64,000 nt of DNA from Ga0077555 sp963761475 (GTDB lineage: Bacteria > Pseudomonadota > Alphaproteobacteria > Rhizobiales > Hyphomicrobiaceae). The stretch is from the NCBI GenBank assembly GCA_963761475.1, contig CAVXGT010000017.1, positions 186,001 to 250,000 of the forward strand. The letters are read 5' to 3'. Numbering within the stretch: position 1 is the first letter of the stretch; each line of letters starts with the position of its first letter. Shown one piece after another: positions 1 through 9,279 of this stretch. The translations under genes and the position numbers were made by a program. Under the pieces are notes generated by a model. That model made no database searches and had not been told where the DNA came from. It was given only the letters and a program-made list of their open reading frames with translations.

Positions 1-1
1 T

Positions 2-241
2 GTCTCGGTTGGCGACCGCTTGACGCTGACATTCCGGATGGGACAGGACCGAACGTCGGTCGAATGCGTCGTGGCCTGGGTCGCGGGACGGCTTACGGGC
101 GTGCGTTTCGTTGGCCAGTTCCGAACCGAAAGCGTGCAGACCAAGCGTAAGGGCAAGGCTCGCGAAGGTGATGACCGTGGGGCGGGAAAATCCGGTTTCT
201 CGGCTGGACGCTTCGCAAAAACGATCCTGTCCGGCAGGTAG
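2..241 (+). CDS. PilZ domain protein, C-terminal fragment (cut by window edge)
   Basis: The open frame runs in from the left edge (first full codon at base 2) and stops at 239-241, so only about 79 C-terminal residues are present. The visible part reads like the last strands of a PilZ beta-barrel: SVGDRLTLTF, then a strand ending VVAWVAG, then the typical closing motif GVRFVGQF. A basic, Gly-rich tail of about 38 residues follows. PilZ domains bind cyclic di-GMP. The RxxxR and D/NxSxxG ligand motifs would lie upstream of the window, so binding cannot be judged. The call rests on pattern alone. Confidence 0.55.
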   Translation, partial: VSVGDRLTLTFRMGQDRTSVECVVAWVAGRLTGVRFVGQFRTESVQTKRKGKAREGDDRGAGKSGFSAGRFAKTILSGR

Positions 242-423
242 GCTCTCGCACAGCCCAAAAAACGCAGCGTTTAGCGGCAATTCCGTTCCGCGACGCCAGC
301 GCCCCTTGCCCGCCTGCGTACCTTAGCCCGTCAGCCTGCAAGGCCTGGCCGCCGAGGCTTGGCATTAGTCCATTCCCCTGCCTACGATGGGATTCAGATG
401 GTCTTTGGAGGATCTGAAAGCCC

Positions 424-1635
424 ATGCCCCACGCGCCCGCCACCCCGCTTCGTCATGGGGTGTTCCTGCCCCCCTTTCATCCTATGAATGAGAACCCGTC
501 GGCCTGCATCGAGCGTGATCTCGAGTTGATGCAATGGCTGGACAGCCTCGGATTCCACGAGGCCTGGATTGGTGAGCATCATTCGGCGGGCTGGGAACTC
601 ATTTCGTCTCCGGAACTGTTTATTGCGGTCGCCGCAGAGCGGACCAAGCACATCCGTTTCGGCACTGGCGTAATTTCGCTCCCCTACCACAACCCGTTGA
701 TGACAGCGAACCGCATGATCCAGTTGGATCATCACACACGCGGTAGGATCATGTTCGGCGCTGGTCCAGGGCTATTGGCGTCGGACGCCTTGATGCTCGG
801 CATCGACCCGAACACCCAACGCGACCGCATGGCCGAGGCACTTGATGTCATTCTGCGCCTCTTTAAGGGTGAGATCGTCACTGAAAAGACGGACTGGTAC
901 AATTTAGTTGGTGCGCGCGCCCACATCCTCCCGTACCAGAAACCCTATCCAGAGGTTGCTGTCGTCAGCGCTGTGACGCCGTCTGGAGGACGCCTTGCCG
1001 GCAAGTACGGCATCTCCATGATCTGCGTGGCAGCTACGAATCCCTTTGGCTACGACGCGCTCGCGGCCAACTGGAAGATCGCCACCGATATGGCGTCAGA
1101 GAATGGCCACACCATGCAGCCGTCGAATCTGCGTCTCGTCGGTCCCATGCACATCGCTGAGACGCGAGAGCAGGCCTTCAAGAACGTCGAGTATGGCCTC
1201 GAACCCTATCTCGACTATCTCAACAACAATCAACCGCGATTCATCGTGCCACCTGGAAGGGATGCAGCGGAGTGGTTCGTTGAATCGAAATTCGGCGTTA
1301 TCGGTACACCTGACGACGCTATCGCGCTGATCCAGCGCCTCTACGATAAGCAGGGCGATTTCGGCGTCATGCTGCAGCAGGTGCATAACTGGGCTGATTT
1401 TGCGGCAACCAAACGTTCCTACGAACTCTATCAGCGCTATGTGATGCCGCACTTCTCCGGCGACAATCGTCCTCGCATCGAGAGCTTCGATTGGTGCACG
1501 CAGAACCGTACACTCCTCGCCGAAAAGCGTTCGACGGCGGCAAAGGCCATGTTCGATAAACACGAAGCGGAGATGAAGGCGAAGGCAGTTGAGGGGCTGG
1601 CTGGCAGGCCACAGAATGGGCGCGAAGCATGGTAG
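424..1635 (+). CDS. LLM-class flavin-dependent monooxygenase (limonene-monooxygenase-like)
   Basis: A 403-residue luciferase-like (TIM-barrel) flavin monooxygenase that would use reduced FMN and O2. Diagnostic features are the N-terminal strand HGVFLPPFHPMNENP (about residues 11-25), the EAWIGEHHSAGWE segment near residue 46, and RFGTGVISLPYHNP near residue 79, all typical of the subgroup often annotated as limonene 1,2-monooxygenase. The substrate cannot be read from sequence. GGAGG lies 12 bases before the ATG and the N-terminus aligns with family members, which supports this start. It opens a co-directional run of catabolic genes, but no flavin reductase is in the window. Confidence 0.9.
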   Translation: MPHAPATPLRHGVFLPPFHPMNENPSACIERDLELMQWLDSLGFHEAWIGEHHSAGWELISSPELFIAVAAERTKHIRFGTGVISLPYHNPLMTANRMIQLDHHTRGRIMFGAGPGLLASDALMLGIDPNTQRDRMAEALDVILRLFKGEIVTEKTDWYNLVGARAHILPYQKPYPEVAVVSAVTPSGGRLAGKYGISMICVAATNPFGYDALAANWKIATDMASENGHTMQPSNLRLVGPMHIAETREQAFKNVEYGLEPYLDYLNNNQPRFIVPPGRDAAEWFVESKFGVIGTPDDAIALIQRLYDKQGDFGVMLQQVHNWADFAATKRSYELYQRYVMPHFSGDNRPRIESFDWCTQNRTLLAEKRSTAAKAMFDKHEAEMKAKAVEGLAGRPQNGREAW

Positions 1636-1700
1636 CAGATCCGCGGGCGACCTGCCTGTATTGAAGCCCGATTGAATATCCATAAATGCAGGAGCAGGAG

Positions 1701-3029
1701 ATGACCAAGGCACGTGACGCCCAGGGCCACGTCTTGACCGACGCTACGCCAGAAGCTGCGGCCTATTTGGATGAGGCGACACGCGCCTTCACCCTGGCAT
1801 ACGGCGACGCGCTAGCTGACATAGAAAGGGCGACAAAGGCATCGCCTCGAGCCCCTATGGTCCTTCTGGCAAGGGTGTGGATACAAGTTTTGTCGAACGA
1901 CCCAGCCCTGGTGCAGGCAGCGCGTGCGGCGTTGGCGGCCATCCAAGAGCTAGCGATGAATGAACGCGAGCAGGCGCATGCCAGCGCGTTGGCCGATGCC
2001 GTCGCCAGTCGCTGGGGAGCCGCTGTTTCGACGCTCGACCGCCATCTCATGAACTATCCCCGCGACTTGATAGCCCATCAGTGCGCCATGCGGCTCGACG
2101 GCTTCCAGGGACGCTTCCATCTTGCAGCCGGCCGGTCGGCGCGGGCTTTGCCGCTCTGGTCCAAGGATCAAGCGGGCTATGGCATATTGCTATCGTTCCT
2201 TGGCTTCGGACTTGAGGAACTCGGTGACTATGCACGCGCCGAGGACGTTTCGCGCGAGGCAGCCCTGCTCGAGCCCCACGGCTACTGGCCGCATCATGCT
2301 GTCAGTCATGTGCTCGAGATGACGGGCAGGCCAACCGAAGGCCTCCGCTGGATGGAAGAGCGACGCCACCTTTGGGACGGCAAGCAAAACACCAACCGCG
2401 TGCACATCTGGTGGCACAAGGCGCTTTTCCACGTTGAGCTTGGGAAATTGGACGATGCGCTGAAACTCTACGATCAAGAAATCCTCCCAACCCTCCGCCC
2501 AGTCGGCACGAGTCTGTGCAATGCGACGGCGCTCTTGTGGCGGCTCGAGGCGCTCGGCTGTTCGGCAGGCGAGCGCTGGGCCCATGTCGCAGACCTCTGG
2601 CATGATCGCGCCAACGGCTGCACCAGCATGTTCAACGACATTCACGCCGCAATGACCTCGGTGCGCGCCGGCGAGGAGTCCCGCTATGACGCACTGCTCG
2701 CCGCCATGCGCGACACCGCCGCATCTGGAGGTCCGTTCGCCGCCAATTATCGCGATGTTGGCGTGCCGATTGTCGAGGCCATGGCGAGTTTCCACCGGGC
2801 CAACTACGCTGACGCTGTCGGGCGGCTGATGCCTGTGCGCTTCGAGTTGTGGCGGATGGGCGGCAGCAAAGCACAGCGGGACCTTGTGGAGTGGACATTG
2901 ACCGAAGCTGCAGTGCGAGCAGGCAATCGCGCCGCTGCCCTGGCTATGGCCCATGAGCGCCTCGCCATGCGCCCCAACAGCCGAGTCAATCAACAGTTCC
3001 TCAAGGAGGCAGAGGCGATCGCCGCCTGA
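1701..3029 (+). CDS. TPR-repeat protein of the TTC38 family
   Basis: About 442 residues of alpha-helical repeats rich in Ala, Leu and Arg. The segments LDEATRAFTLAYGDAL, HAVSHVLEMTGRPTEGLRWM and VHIWWHKALFHVELGKLDDAL match the bacterial relatives of tetratricopeptide repeat protein 38. No signal peptide or membrane span is visible, so it is probably cytosolic. An in-frame ATG exists 15 bases upstream, but AGGAG with 6-base spacing favours the start given. Such genes often sit inside catabolic clusters; the biochemical role is unknown. It lies 65 bases after the monooxygenase and 69 bases before the dehydrogenase. Confidence 0.85.
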   Translation: MTKARDAQGHVLTDATPEAAAYLDEATRAFTLAYGDALADIERATKASPRAPMVLLARVWIQVLSNDPALVQAARAALAAIQELAMNEREQAHASALADAVASRWGAAVSTLDRHLMNYPRDLIAHQCAMRLDGFQGRFHLAAGRSARALPLWSKDQAGYGILLSFLGFGLEELGDYARAEDVSREAALLEPHGYWPHHAVSHVLEMTGRPTEGLRWMEERRHLWDGKQNTNRVHIWWHKALFHVELGKLDDALKLYDQEILPTLRPVGTSLCNATALLWRLEALGCSAGERWAHVADLWHDRANGCTSMFNDIHAAMTSVRAGEESRYDALLAAMRDTAASGGPFAANYRDVGVPIVEAMASFHRANYADAVGRLMPVRFELWRMGGSKAQRDLVEWTLTEAAVRAGNRAAALAMAHERLAMRPNSRVNQQFLKEAEAIAA

Positions 3030-3098
3030 AGGCTTTCGGCTGAGCCGCCTCACCTAGCATCAATGACGCAACACAGTGTTTCAACGGAGCGCACAGAC

Positions 3099-3989
3099 AT
3101 GTCGACCATCGGATTCATAGGCCTCGGTAACATGGGCCAGCACATGGCGCGAAATCTCATCAAGGCTGGCCACACACTCAAAGTTTTCGACCTGAGCGAG
3201 GAGGCGATGCGTTATGTTGCCCAATCCGGCGCCAAGGCCGCAGCAACGGCCGCGGAAGCGGCGACTGACGTTGAGTATGTCGTCACAATGGTTCCCGTCG
3301 GCGCCGATGTACGACGAGTCTACCTGGAAGCGGGCGTCGTCGGGGCGGCACGACCAGGAACTGTCATGATCGACTGCTCGACCATTGATGTCGACACGGC
3401 CCGTGCAATGCACGAAGCGGCGGCAAAGGCAGGCTATAAGTTTCTCGATGCGCCGGTATCCGGCGGCGTCGTTGGCGCTGAGCAGGCCACGCTGACGCTG
3501 ATGTGCGGTGGCGACAAGGACACTTTTGACAAAGCCCGTGAAGTACTCGCCGGAATGGGCAAGAACATCGTGCATTGCGGTGGTCCCGGTCAAGGACAGG
3601 TGGTCAAGATCTGCAACAACATGATGGCGGCTGTGAACATGCTTGTTGCCTCCGAGGCCTTGGTGATGGGCGAGAAACTCGGGGTCGATCGTAAGGTCCT
3701 CTACGATGTCATCTCCACGTCAACCGGCCGCTCCTTCGCGTTCGAAAAAAGTTGCCCAATCCCTGGCCCCGTACCGACAGCGCCGTCAAGCAATGGTTTC
3801 AAGCCGGGGTTCATGGCCAAGCTCATGCTTAAGGACTTGAGGCTGTCGCAGATGGCCGCGCAATCTGCAGGAGCGTCCACGCCGCTTGGAGCTGCGGCCA
3901 CTGCTGCCTACGCCTTGCACATAGAAAACGGTAATGGGGATCTCGATTCATCATCCATAATCAAGCTGTTGAAGCCAGATTTAGAGTAG
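3099..3989 (+). CDS. NAD(P)-dependent 3-hydroxyisobutyrate dehydrogenase family oxidoreductase
   Basis: A 296-residue beta-hydroxyacid dehydrogenase. The Rossmann motif GLGNMG is at residues 8-13, followed by the family signature DAPVSGG near 118-124. The catalytic Lys lies in the GQVVKICNN segment near residue 170. The family oxidises 3-hydroxyisobutyrate, tartronate semialdehyde or related beta-hydroxyacids; the actual substrate is not decidable here. An upstream in-frame ATG at 3063 lacks a ribosome site, whereas GGAG sits 9 bases before the chosen ATG. Position between the monooxygenase and the hydrolase suggests a step in the same catabolic pathway. Confidence 0.9.
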   Translation: MSTIGFIGLGNMGQHMARNLIKAGHTLKVFDLSEEAMRYVAQSGAKAAATAAEAATDVEYVVTMVPVGADVRRVYLEAGVVGAARPGTVMIDCSTIDVDTARAMHEAAAKAGYKFLDAPVSGGVVGAEQATLTLMCGGDKDTFDKAREVLAGMGKNIVHCGGPGQGQVVKICNNMMAAVNMLVASEALVMGEKLGVDRKVLYDVISTSTGRSFAFEKSCPIPGPVPTAPSSNGFKPGFMAKLMLKDLRLSQMAAQSAGASTPLGAAATAAYALHIENGNGDLDSSSIIKLLKPDLE

Positions 3990-4052
3990 CTGCGCCAAAC
4001 CCCGGTCTCTAGCGCCAGTAGCGTGACCTATAGGTCCGCACGGAGGAAACCG

Positions 4053-5063
4053 ATGTCTTCAAATGCCGCTTGGTTGGCCCAGGTGAGGGAAGCTCCCCTT
4101 GAGCCGGATATGCCGATTTGCGATCCCCATCACCACCTGTGGGACCGCCGCGACGGCCGTGTCGAACGACGTTATATGTTGGACGAAATTCTGCGTGACA
4201 CCGGAAGTGGCCATAACGTCGTTTCGACGGTATTCATCGAGCATCTAGCGATGTTCCGGTCAAGCGGTCCCGATGAGATGAAATACCTTGGCGAGGTCGA
4301 GTTCGCGAATGGCATCGGAGCCATGGCGGACTCGGGCCTCTACGGCCAGACCCGCGTTGCGGCCGGCATCATCGGGTATGCCGACCTTATGTCTGGTGCA
4401 CGGGCAGGCGAAGTACTCGATGCCATGATGGCCCTCGCTCCATCACGATTTCGTGGCATTCGCTGTTCCGGTGCCTGGGATCCAGACCCGCGTATCGGCC
4501 GTGCAGCCAAGGCCGGCATGTACATCGATCCGGTCTACCGCGAAGGAACAGCCGAGGTCGCAAAACGCGGCCTCGTATTCGATATGACAGCGCGCTTTCC
4601 ACAACTTGCCGAATGCACGGATTTGGCGCGCGCCTTTCCCGAAATGACGGTCGTACTCAATCATCTCGGCGGAATCGCCGGTATAGGCGCCTACGAAGGC
4701 CGGCGGGACGAAGTATTTGCCACTTGGCGCTCTAGCCTTGCGGAGTTGGCGGCGTGTCCCAACGTCGTCATCAAACTAGGTGGTCTTGGCATGGAGTATT
4801 GCGGCTTTGGCTGGCATGAGCGCGCCCGGCCGCCCACAAGTGAAGACATGGCTGACGCCACGCGTCGTTACTTCGAGACGGCAATTGAGTTGTTCGGCCC
4901 CGGCAGGGCCATGTTCGAATCCAACTTTCCAGTTGACAAGGTGAGCTCAAGCTACGGTGTGCTCTGGAACGCATTCAAGCGGATTACCTCATCTTATTCT
5001 TCCGACGAGAAAGCACAGCTTTTCCACGACACGGCAGTCAGGATTTACCGCTTGGGTAGATAG
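4053..5063 (+). CDS. Amidohydrolase-2 family hydrolase (LigI-like lactonase/decarboxylase type)
   Basis: A 336-residue TIM-barrel metal hydrolase. The HxH metal motif appears near residue 26 in ICDPHHHLW, a barrel His in VVLNHLGG about two thirds along, and a late acidic position in ESNFPVDK. This layout matches amidohydrolase-2 enzymes such as 2-pyrone-4,6-dicarboxylate lactonase and 4-sulfomuconolactone hydrolase. GGAGG lies about 7 bases before the ATG at 4053, which is preferred over the in-frame ATG at 4023. In context it may open a lactone produced upstream in the pathway, but that is inference from neighbours. Confidence 0.88.
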   Translation: MSSNAAWLAQVREAPLEPDMPICDPHHHLWDRRDGRVERRYMLDEILRDTGSGHNVVSTVFIEHLAMFRSSGPDEMKYLGEVEFANGIGAMADSGLYGQTRVAAGIIGYADLMSGARAGEVLDAMMALAPSRFRGIRCSGAWDPDPRIGRAAKAGMYIDPVYREGTAEVAKRGLVFDMTARFPQLAECTDLARAFPEMTVVLNHLGGIAGIGAYEGRRDEVFATWRSSLAELAACPNVVIKLGGLGMEYCGFGWHERARPPTSEDMADATRRYFETAIELFGPGRAMFESNFPVDKVSSSYGVLWNAFKRITSSYSSDEKAQLFHDTAVRIYRLGR

Positions 5064-5170
5064 CATGTCAGAGGTGTCTGATTGTCTCTCGCAGGATACT
5101 AAGGGTTCCGATAGATAAACCGCCCGGTCGGCGGGCCCATCAACACAATGCTCTCAGGAAGTCTGGCACT

Positions 5171-6283
5171 ATGAAGATCACCTCCATCAAAGCGCACTAT
5201 GTCCGCATACCCTTCGACATGGGGGCTCCGCCTACGGAATTCGCAGGATTACGATGGCCGACAATGGACCATCTCCTTATCGAGGTTGAGACCGACGCTG
5301 GCATCACGGGTTGGGGCGAGGGCTTTGGTCACACGATCATTCCAGCAACGGCCAAGGCACTAGAGTGCTATGTGGCACCCTGGTTCATCGGTAAGGACCC
5401 GAGAGACATAAACACGCTCCATCGCGAGGCAGCCCAGGCCTTTCACATTTTTGGGCGCAATGGTCCGGTCGTCTATGCTCATTCGGGGATCGATATCGCT
5501 TTGTGGGACATCGCCGGCAAGCGGGCGGGACTGCCGGTCTCCGATCTCCTCGGTGGCGCAAGACGCAAAGAGGTGCGAGCCTATTCGAGCTTGATGCGTT
5601 ATGGCGCACCGGAAGTAGTCGAAAAAATCTGCGCCGGCCGTGCTGCCGCTGGCTACAAGCACATCAAGCTGCATGAGCATTCGGTGGCGGCTGTAATGGC
5701 GGCCCGAAAGGGTGCAGGACCAGACGTTGCCATCATGAATGATGTAAATTGCCCGTGGAGCGTGTCTGAAGCACTCGAGATGGAATTGGCCTATAGGCCG
5801 GCCGATCTCTTCTGGTTGGAGGAGCCAGTCTTTCCGCCGGAGGACCACAAGGGGCTGGCGCGGGTTCGCCGCGAAGGTCAGACGCGAATTGCGGCGGGCG
5901 AGAACGCGGCCGGATTGCACGACTTCGTCGACAGTTTCGAGAAGGGCGCAATCGATATCGCGCAGCCGAGCGTCACCAAGATCGGTGGCATCACTGAAAT
6001 GCGCAAGATCGTGGCTGCTGCCGAGGCTCATTCCGTGCAGGTGATCCCTCATTGCGCCTATTTCGGTCCCGGCAACTTGGCCTCCATTCACATTGTCGCT
6101 TCGTTGTCGACAGATACGCTTCTCGAGAACATTTTTGCCAATCTGGAAGCAAGCCCCTGGGGAGATGCGATGGTTGCCAAAAGCGGCAAGGTTCGGGTGC
6201 CGCAGGGCGCCGGCCTCGGCGTCGAACCGGACATGACGATCGTCGAGAAATACCGGCAAGGTCCGGCCATGATCATCACATGA
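5171..6283 (+). CDS. Mandelate racemase / muconate-lactonizing enzyme superfamily protein
   Basis: A 370-residue enolase-superfamily enzyme with capping domain and barrel. The three Mg2+ ligands are visible in order: Asp in IMNDVN (about 191), Glu in WLEEPVFP (about 217) and Glu in AAGENAAG (about 244). A late His lies in VIPHCAYFGPGN (about 295). The Lys-rich strand YKHIKLHEH carries the candidate general base. The superfamily includes acid-sugar dehydratases and cycloisomerases, and the substrate is not evident. It lies about 107 bases after the amidohydrolase and is probably part of the same catabolic unit. Confidence 0.92.
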   Translation: MKITSIKAHYVRIPFDMGAPPTEFAGLRWPTMDHLLIEVETDAGITGWGEGFGHTIIPATAKALECYVAPWFIGKDPRDINTLHREAAQAFHIFGRNGPVVYAHSGIDIALWDIAGKRAGLPVSDLLGGARRKEVRAYSSLMRYGAPEVVEKICAGRAAAGYKHIKLHEHSVAAVMAARKGAGPDVAIMNDVNCPWSVSEALEMELAYRPADLFWLEEPVFPPEDHKGLARVRREGQTRIAAGENAAGLHDFVDSFEKGAIDIAQPSVTKIGGITEMRKIVAAAEAHSVQVIPHCAYFGPGNLASIHIVASLSTDTLLENIFANLEASPWGDAMVAKSGKVRVPQGAGLGVEPDMTIVEKYRQGPAMIIT

Positions 6284-6343
6284 TCCACTAGCTTGGCAGG
6301 GCGAACATCGCTCTGTTGGGCGCTGCTACAAAAGGATTTCTTG

Positions 6344-7168
6344 ATGTCGTCGCAGCGAAATCTCGAGACTGGTACACCGCAACTACTGTGTGTCGTGCGC
6401 GAGGGTGTAGCCGTCATCACCCTAAATAGACCGGAAGCACGCAACGCGCTGTCCACCGAATTGTCGCCAGCCTTGCGGAAGATGATTGCTCATTGCAGTG
6501 TCGATCCGGATGTGCGGGCGCTGCTGATCACCGGGGCTGGAACGGCATTCTGCGCTGGCGGCGACGTCAAGAACATGGGAGATCGGCGTCCGCCGACAGA
6601 ACTGACTCACGATGAGCGCTTCCGTATCATGCAGGAGCGCCATCAGGGCTCGGCAGGGGCCGTCTATCGGTTGCGCAAACCGACAATTGCGGCATTGCCG
6701 GGAGCAGCCGCAGGAGCTGGGCTCGCCCTTGCACTCGCCTGTGACCTGCGTGTTGCAGCCGAGTTTGCCTTCGTCTCGACCGGCTATACCCGGGTTGGCC
6801 TGTCAGGCGACTATGGCATCGCTTGGCTGTTGACACGCACCGTCGGACCGAGCCGTGCGCGAGAATTGATGCTCACTGCGGAGCGTGTAGGGTCGAAGCG
6901 TGGCGAGCAACTCGGAATTTTCCACCGCGTCGTACCTGATGCGCAATTGCAAAGCCAAGCATTCGAATTGGCAAAGTCCCTGGCAGAAGGACCGGCGATC
7001 GCCATTGAGTACATAAAGGACAACCTGGATGAGGCCCTCTCTCTTACGCATGCAGAGGCGATTGACCGTGAAGCCGAACGCATGATGCGGACACAGGGCA
7101 GCGAGGATCACAAAGAGGCGGTGCGCGCTTTTGTCGAAAAGCGAGCGCCGAAGTTTCGCGGACGATAA
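6344..7168 (+). CDS. Enoyl-CoA hydratase/isomerase family protein
   Basis: A 274-residue crotonase-fold protein. Oxyanion-hole segments are visible at AFCAGGDVKNMG (about 68-79) and the Gly/Ala-rich GAAAGAGLALALACDLR (from about 119). The C-terminal helix ends in the family-typical FVEKRAPKFRGR. AAAGGA is 7 bases before this ATG, so a 17-residue upstream extension is not favoured. The substrate would be an acyl-CoA intermediate from the preceding catabolic genes. No CoA ligase or transferase is nearby. Confidence 0.92.
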   Translation: MSSQRNLETGTPQLLCVVREGVAVITLNRPEARNALSTELSPALRKMIAHCSVDPDVRALLITGAGTAFCAGGDVKNMGDRRPPTELTHDERFRIMQERHQGSAGAVYRLRKPTIAALPGAAAGAGLALALACDLRVAAEFAFVSTGYTRVGLSGDYGIAWLLTRTVGPSRARELMLTAERVGSKRGEQLGIFHRVVPDAQLQSQAFELAKSLAEGPAIAIEYIKDNLDEALSLTHAEAIDREAERMMRTQGSEDHKEAVRAFVEKRAPKFRGR

Positions 7169-7275
7169 GCGCTGCAGAGCGATTGTAGTGCCCGCCAGTC
7201 AGTTTCGCAGCATCAGCGGACCTGGATTTCCGTCCCTGGTGTCATCAAGTATAGAGTGAGATAAGGAGCACTTCG

Positions 7276-7692
7276 ATGAGCAACCAATCCATGCCGGCGA
7301 TGTCATCGGCCCTTTCACCCTCGGTCACAGAGCGCGACGCCCTTTTCAAGACCTTTGGCCGCGCCTGGTTCCGGCGCGATGTCGAACTCCTCTATCAGGC
7401 CGTTACGCCAGATTTTTGTTGGGCCTCCAACGATGGAGATGGCAACGTGCATCTCATCAATAGCCGTGATGAGGTTGCGGCAGAATTTGCTGCAATGGGC
7501 GAAGGCAGCGTGCAGCGACGATTTGAAGATGTCGCCTATCATCACGCGCCAACCGCAACGTTCATGACCTTCCGCCTGATCGAAACGAACAAAACCAACG
7601 GCGAAGTGCGCGAGGAAGCGGGCATCGAGCGCTACACATTCAAAGACGGCCGGATTGCGCTCAAGGATGTATACCGCAAGCCGGCAGCTTGA
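7276..7692 (+). CDS. SnoaL-like / NTF2-fold small protein
   Basis: A 138-residue NTF2-like domain: an N-terminal helix (ERDALFKTFGRAWFRRDVELL), a strand around PDFCWAS, and a C-terminal strand pair ending in IERYTFKDGRIALKDVYRKP. This fold is used by polyketide cyclases, ketosteroid isomerases and many uncharacterised proteins. Active-site residues cannot be assigned confidently. AAGGAG lies 7 bases before the ATG. It is the last gene of the co-directional run that starts with the monooxygenase and may bind or isomerise a pathway intermediate. Confidence 0.8.
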   Translation: MSNQSMPAMSSALSPSVTERDALFKTFGRAWFRRDVELLYQAVTPDFCWASNDGDGNVHLINSRDEVAAEFAAMGEGSVQRRFEDVAYHHAPTATFMTFRLIETNKTNGEVREEAGIERYTFKDGRIALKDVYRKPAA

Positions 7693-7764
7693 GCGCTCAC
7701 GTCACGTCACGGCCGTCCCGTTTTTGTCACACTGTCGTGCGAATGGGGCGCGGGAGGTGCCCGA

Positions 7765-9231
7765 ATGAGCGCTTTGAAGAAGTGGCGCATCCTGGTGGCT
7801 GCAATCGTGGTCATGCCAGCGGGCCTGACAGGTGCATTTGGCACAGAGGCTTGGGACGGCCTCGATCACATTCACGCCCACATCAGCTCGCTGAAGGTTG
7901 CGCCAGGGCGCGGACTGATCGGCGCCGCTGCCACGGAAGTAGGCCATTGGCACTTTGTGAACCGGTCGGGGGAGCGTTTCACGGCCGCCGACCGAGAAGA
8001 AATTAAGCGGGGCCTCGGACTACTGGCGCCGGAAGCGGCCGGTGAACCGCGCCGCCTCGCCATTTACATAGATACTCGTACGCTATTCGAGCATGCAGGC
8101 CAATTGTCGGCGTTGCCGCCGATGTCATCGATGAGCGTGATTTCAGATGGTCGAGCTTTTCCTGTCTTCGCTTTCGGCAATGGATCACTGCCAAGGAAAG
8201 CGGTGGAAATCTTGCCCAATATTTTGGTCGAAACTGAGAGCAAAGCCGCCTTTGACGAAGTGAGGTGGCAGCTTTCTCGTCCCCTCGATCGCGCACGAGT
8301 GAGGACGCTGGCACTGACGCCTGGTGGCGCGACGGCAATCACACGCACACCCACTATCGATCGACCGAGCAGGCTGGCGAAACCCAATTCCATCGACCCG
8401 GCACACTTGGCGGATGGGCTATCTCGCCTGACGGGCCAGTACGTTCTCGTCTCCGGGCGCTTGTCAGGTGAGCAGTTGCTATTCAATCCAGAAAACGGAC
8501 CGCGATCGAGTGTTTCCATCGCGATCCTCGAAGCCAAAGCGCGGCGCCACGATGTCAATCTCATGATCGTCAGCGCGTCATCGCCACGTCAGCCGGGAAC
8601 CCGGAGTTGGCTCTGGATGAAATCTGGTCTCTCCACTGTCGATGCGGCGGTTTCACATAGGCAGCTCGGACCATTCCTGGTGGCCTTGGCCGGTGATGTC
8701 GAACTTCTCGTGCGGCCCGAAGCCATCAACGCAAGGCGCGTGGGGCTTGAAGTGATCCCGATGGCAGACGCACTCAAAGCTGGCCAAGAAAGTCCATTGG
8801 GGGGGTGGACGGGTGCAATGTCTGAGAAACTCTCCGATCTCGTGTCGGATACGTCGGGCCGCATATCCGTCGAGGCGTTGCGACTACGGCTGCCCAGCCG
8901 TGTGCGCCAGCGCGAGATCGATCGACGCATTCTGCCTTGGCTGCGCTCGGATCTGCAGATTGTCATCGGCCTGATCTTGTTGAGCGGTGTCGTGACACTT
9001 CCGGTCCAATTGAGTTGGTGGCGGAGTCTCTGGCCCGCGGAAATTCGTCAAGAGTACGCTGGCTTTGGAGGCTATGCTTTGGCCGTGCTAGCACGTTGGC
9101 TGGGTTTTGCGATTTTTTTCCTACCATTGGCAGCGTTGCCCGCAATTCCGCTTGCGGTTTGGCGACTGTTTTCTGGCGGCGCCAAGCAGCGACGTCCAAA
9201 AGACCCCCAACGGGCAATATCGCCTGATTAG
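7765..9231 (+). CDS. Unrecognised exported protein with C-terminal membrane segments
   Basis: I do not recognise this 488-residue protein. The first about 28 residues (basic MSALKKWR, then an aliphatic stretch ending before GTEAW) look like a signal peptide or signal anchor. A long soluble region follows (about 30-390), with IYIDTRTLFEHAG near residue 97 and an FGNGSLPRKAVEILPN segment. The C-terminus has two hydrophobic spans, near 394-416 and 444-468, and a short basic tail. This predicts a large periplasmic domain tethered to the inner membrane. It stands between a SnoaL-like gene and the convergent kdsD-like gene. Function unknown. Confidence 0.75.
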   Translation: MSALKKWRILVAAIVVMPAGLTGAFGTEAWDGLDHIHAHISSLKVAPGRGLIGAAATEVGHWHFVNRSGERFTAADREEIKRGLGLLAPEAAGEPRRLAIYIDTRTLFEHAGQLSALPPMSSMSVISDGRAFPVFAFGNGSLPRKAVEILPNILVETESKAAFDEVRWQLSRPLDRARVRTLALTPGGATAITRTPTIDRPSRLAKPNSIDPAHLADGLSRLTGQYVLVSGRLSGEQLLFNPENGPRSSVSIAILEAKARRHDVNLMIVSASSPRQPGTRSWLWMKSGLSTVDAAVSHRQLGPFLVALAGDVELLVRPEAINARRVGLEVIPMADALKAGQESPLGGWTGAMSEKLSDLVSDTSGRISVEALRLRLPSRVRQREIDRRILPWLRSDLQIVIGLILLSGVVTLPVQLSWWRSLWPAEIRQEYAGFGGYALAVLARWLGFAIFFLPLAALPAIPLAVWRLFSGGAKQRRPKDPQRAISPD

Positions 9232-9279
9232 GTCAACGAGACAAAAAAAGTTCTGCAGCGCATATGCGCTGCTGGCCGT

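Noticed and set aside
2190..3053. 287-residue open frame on the minus strand
   Set aside because: It is antisense to the conserved TTC38-like gene, has low-complexity Cys/His/Arg composition and no family features.
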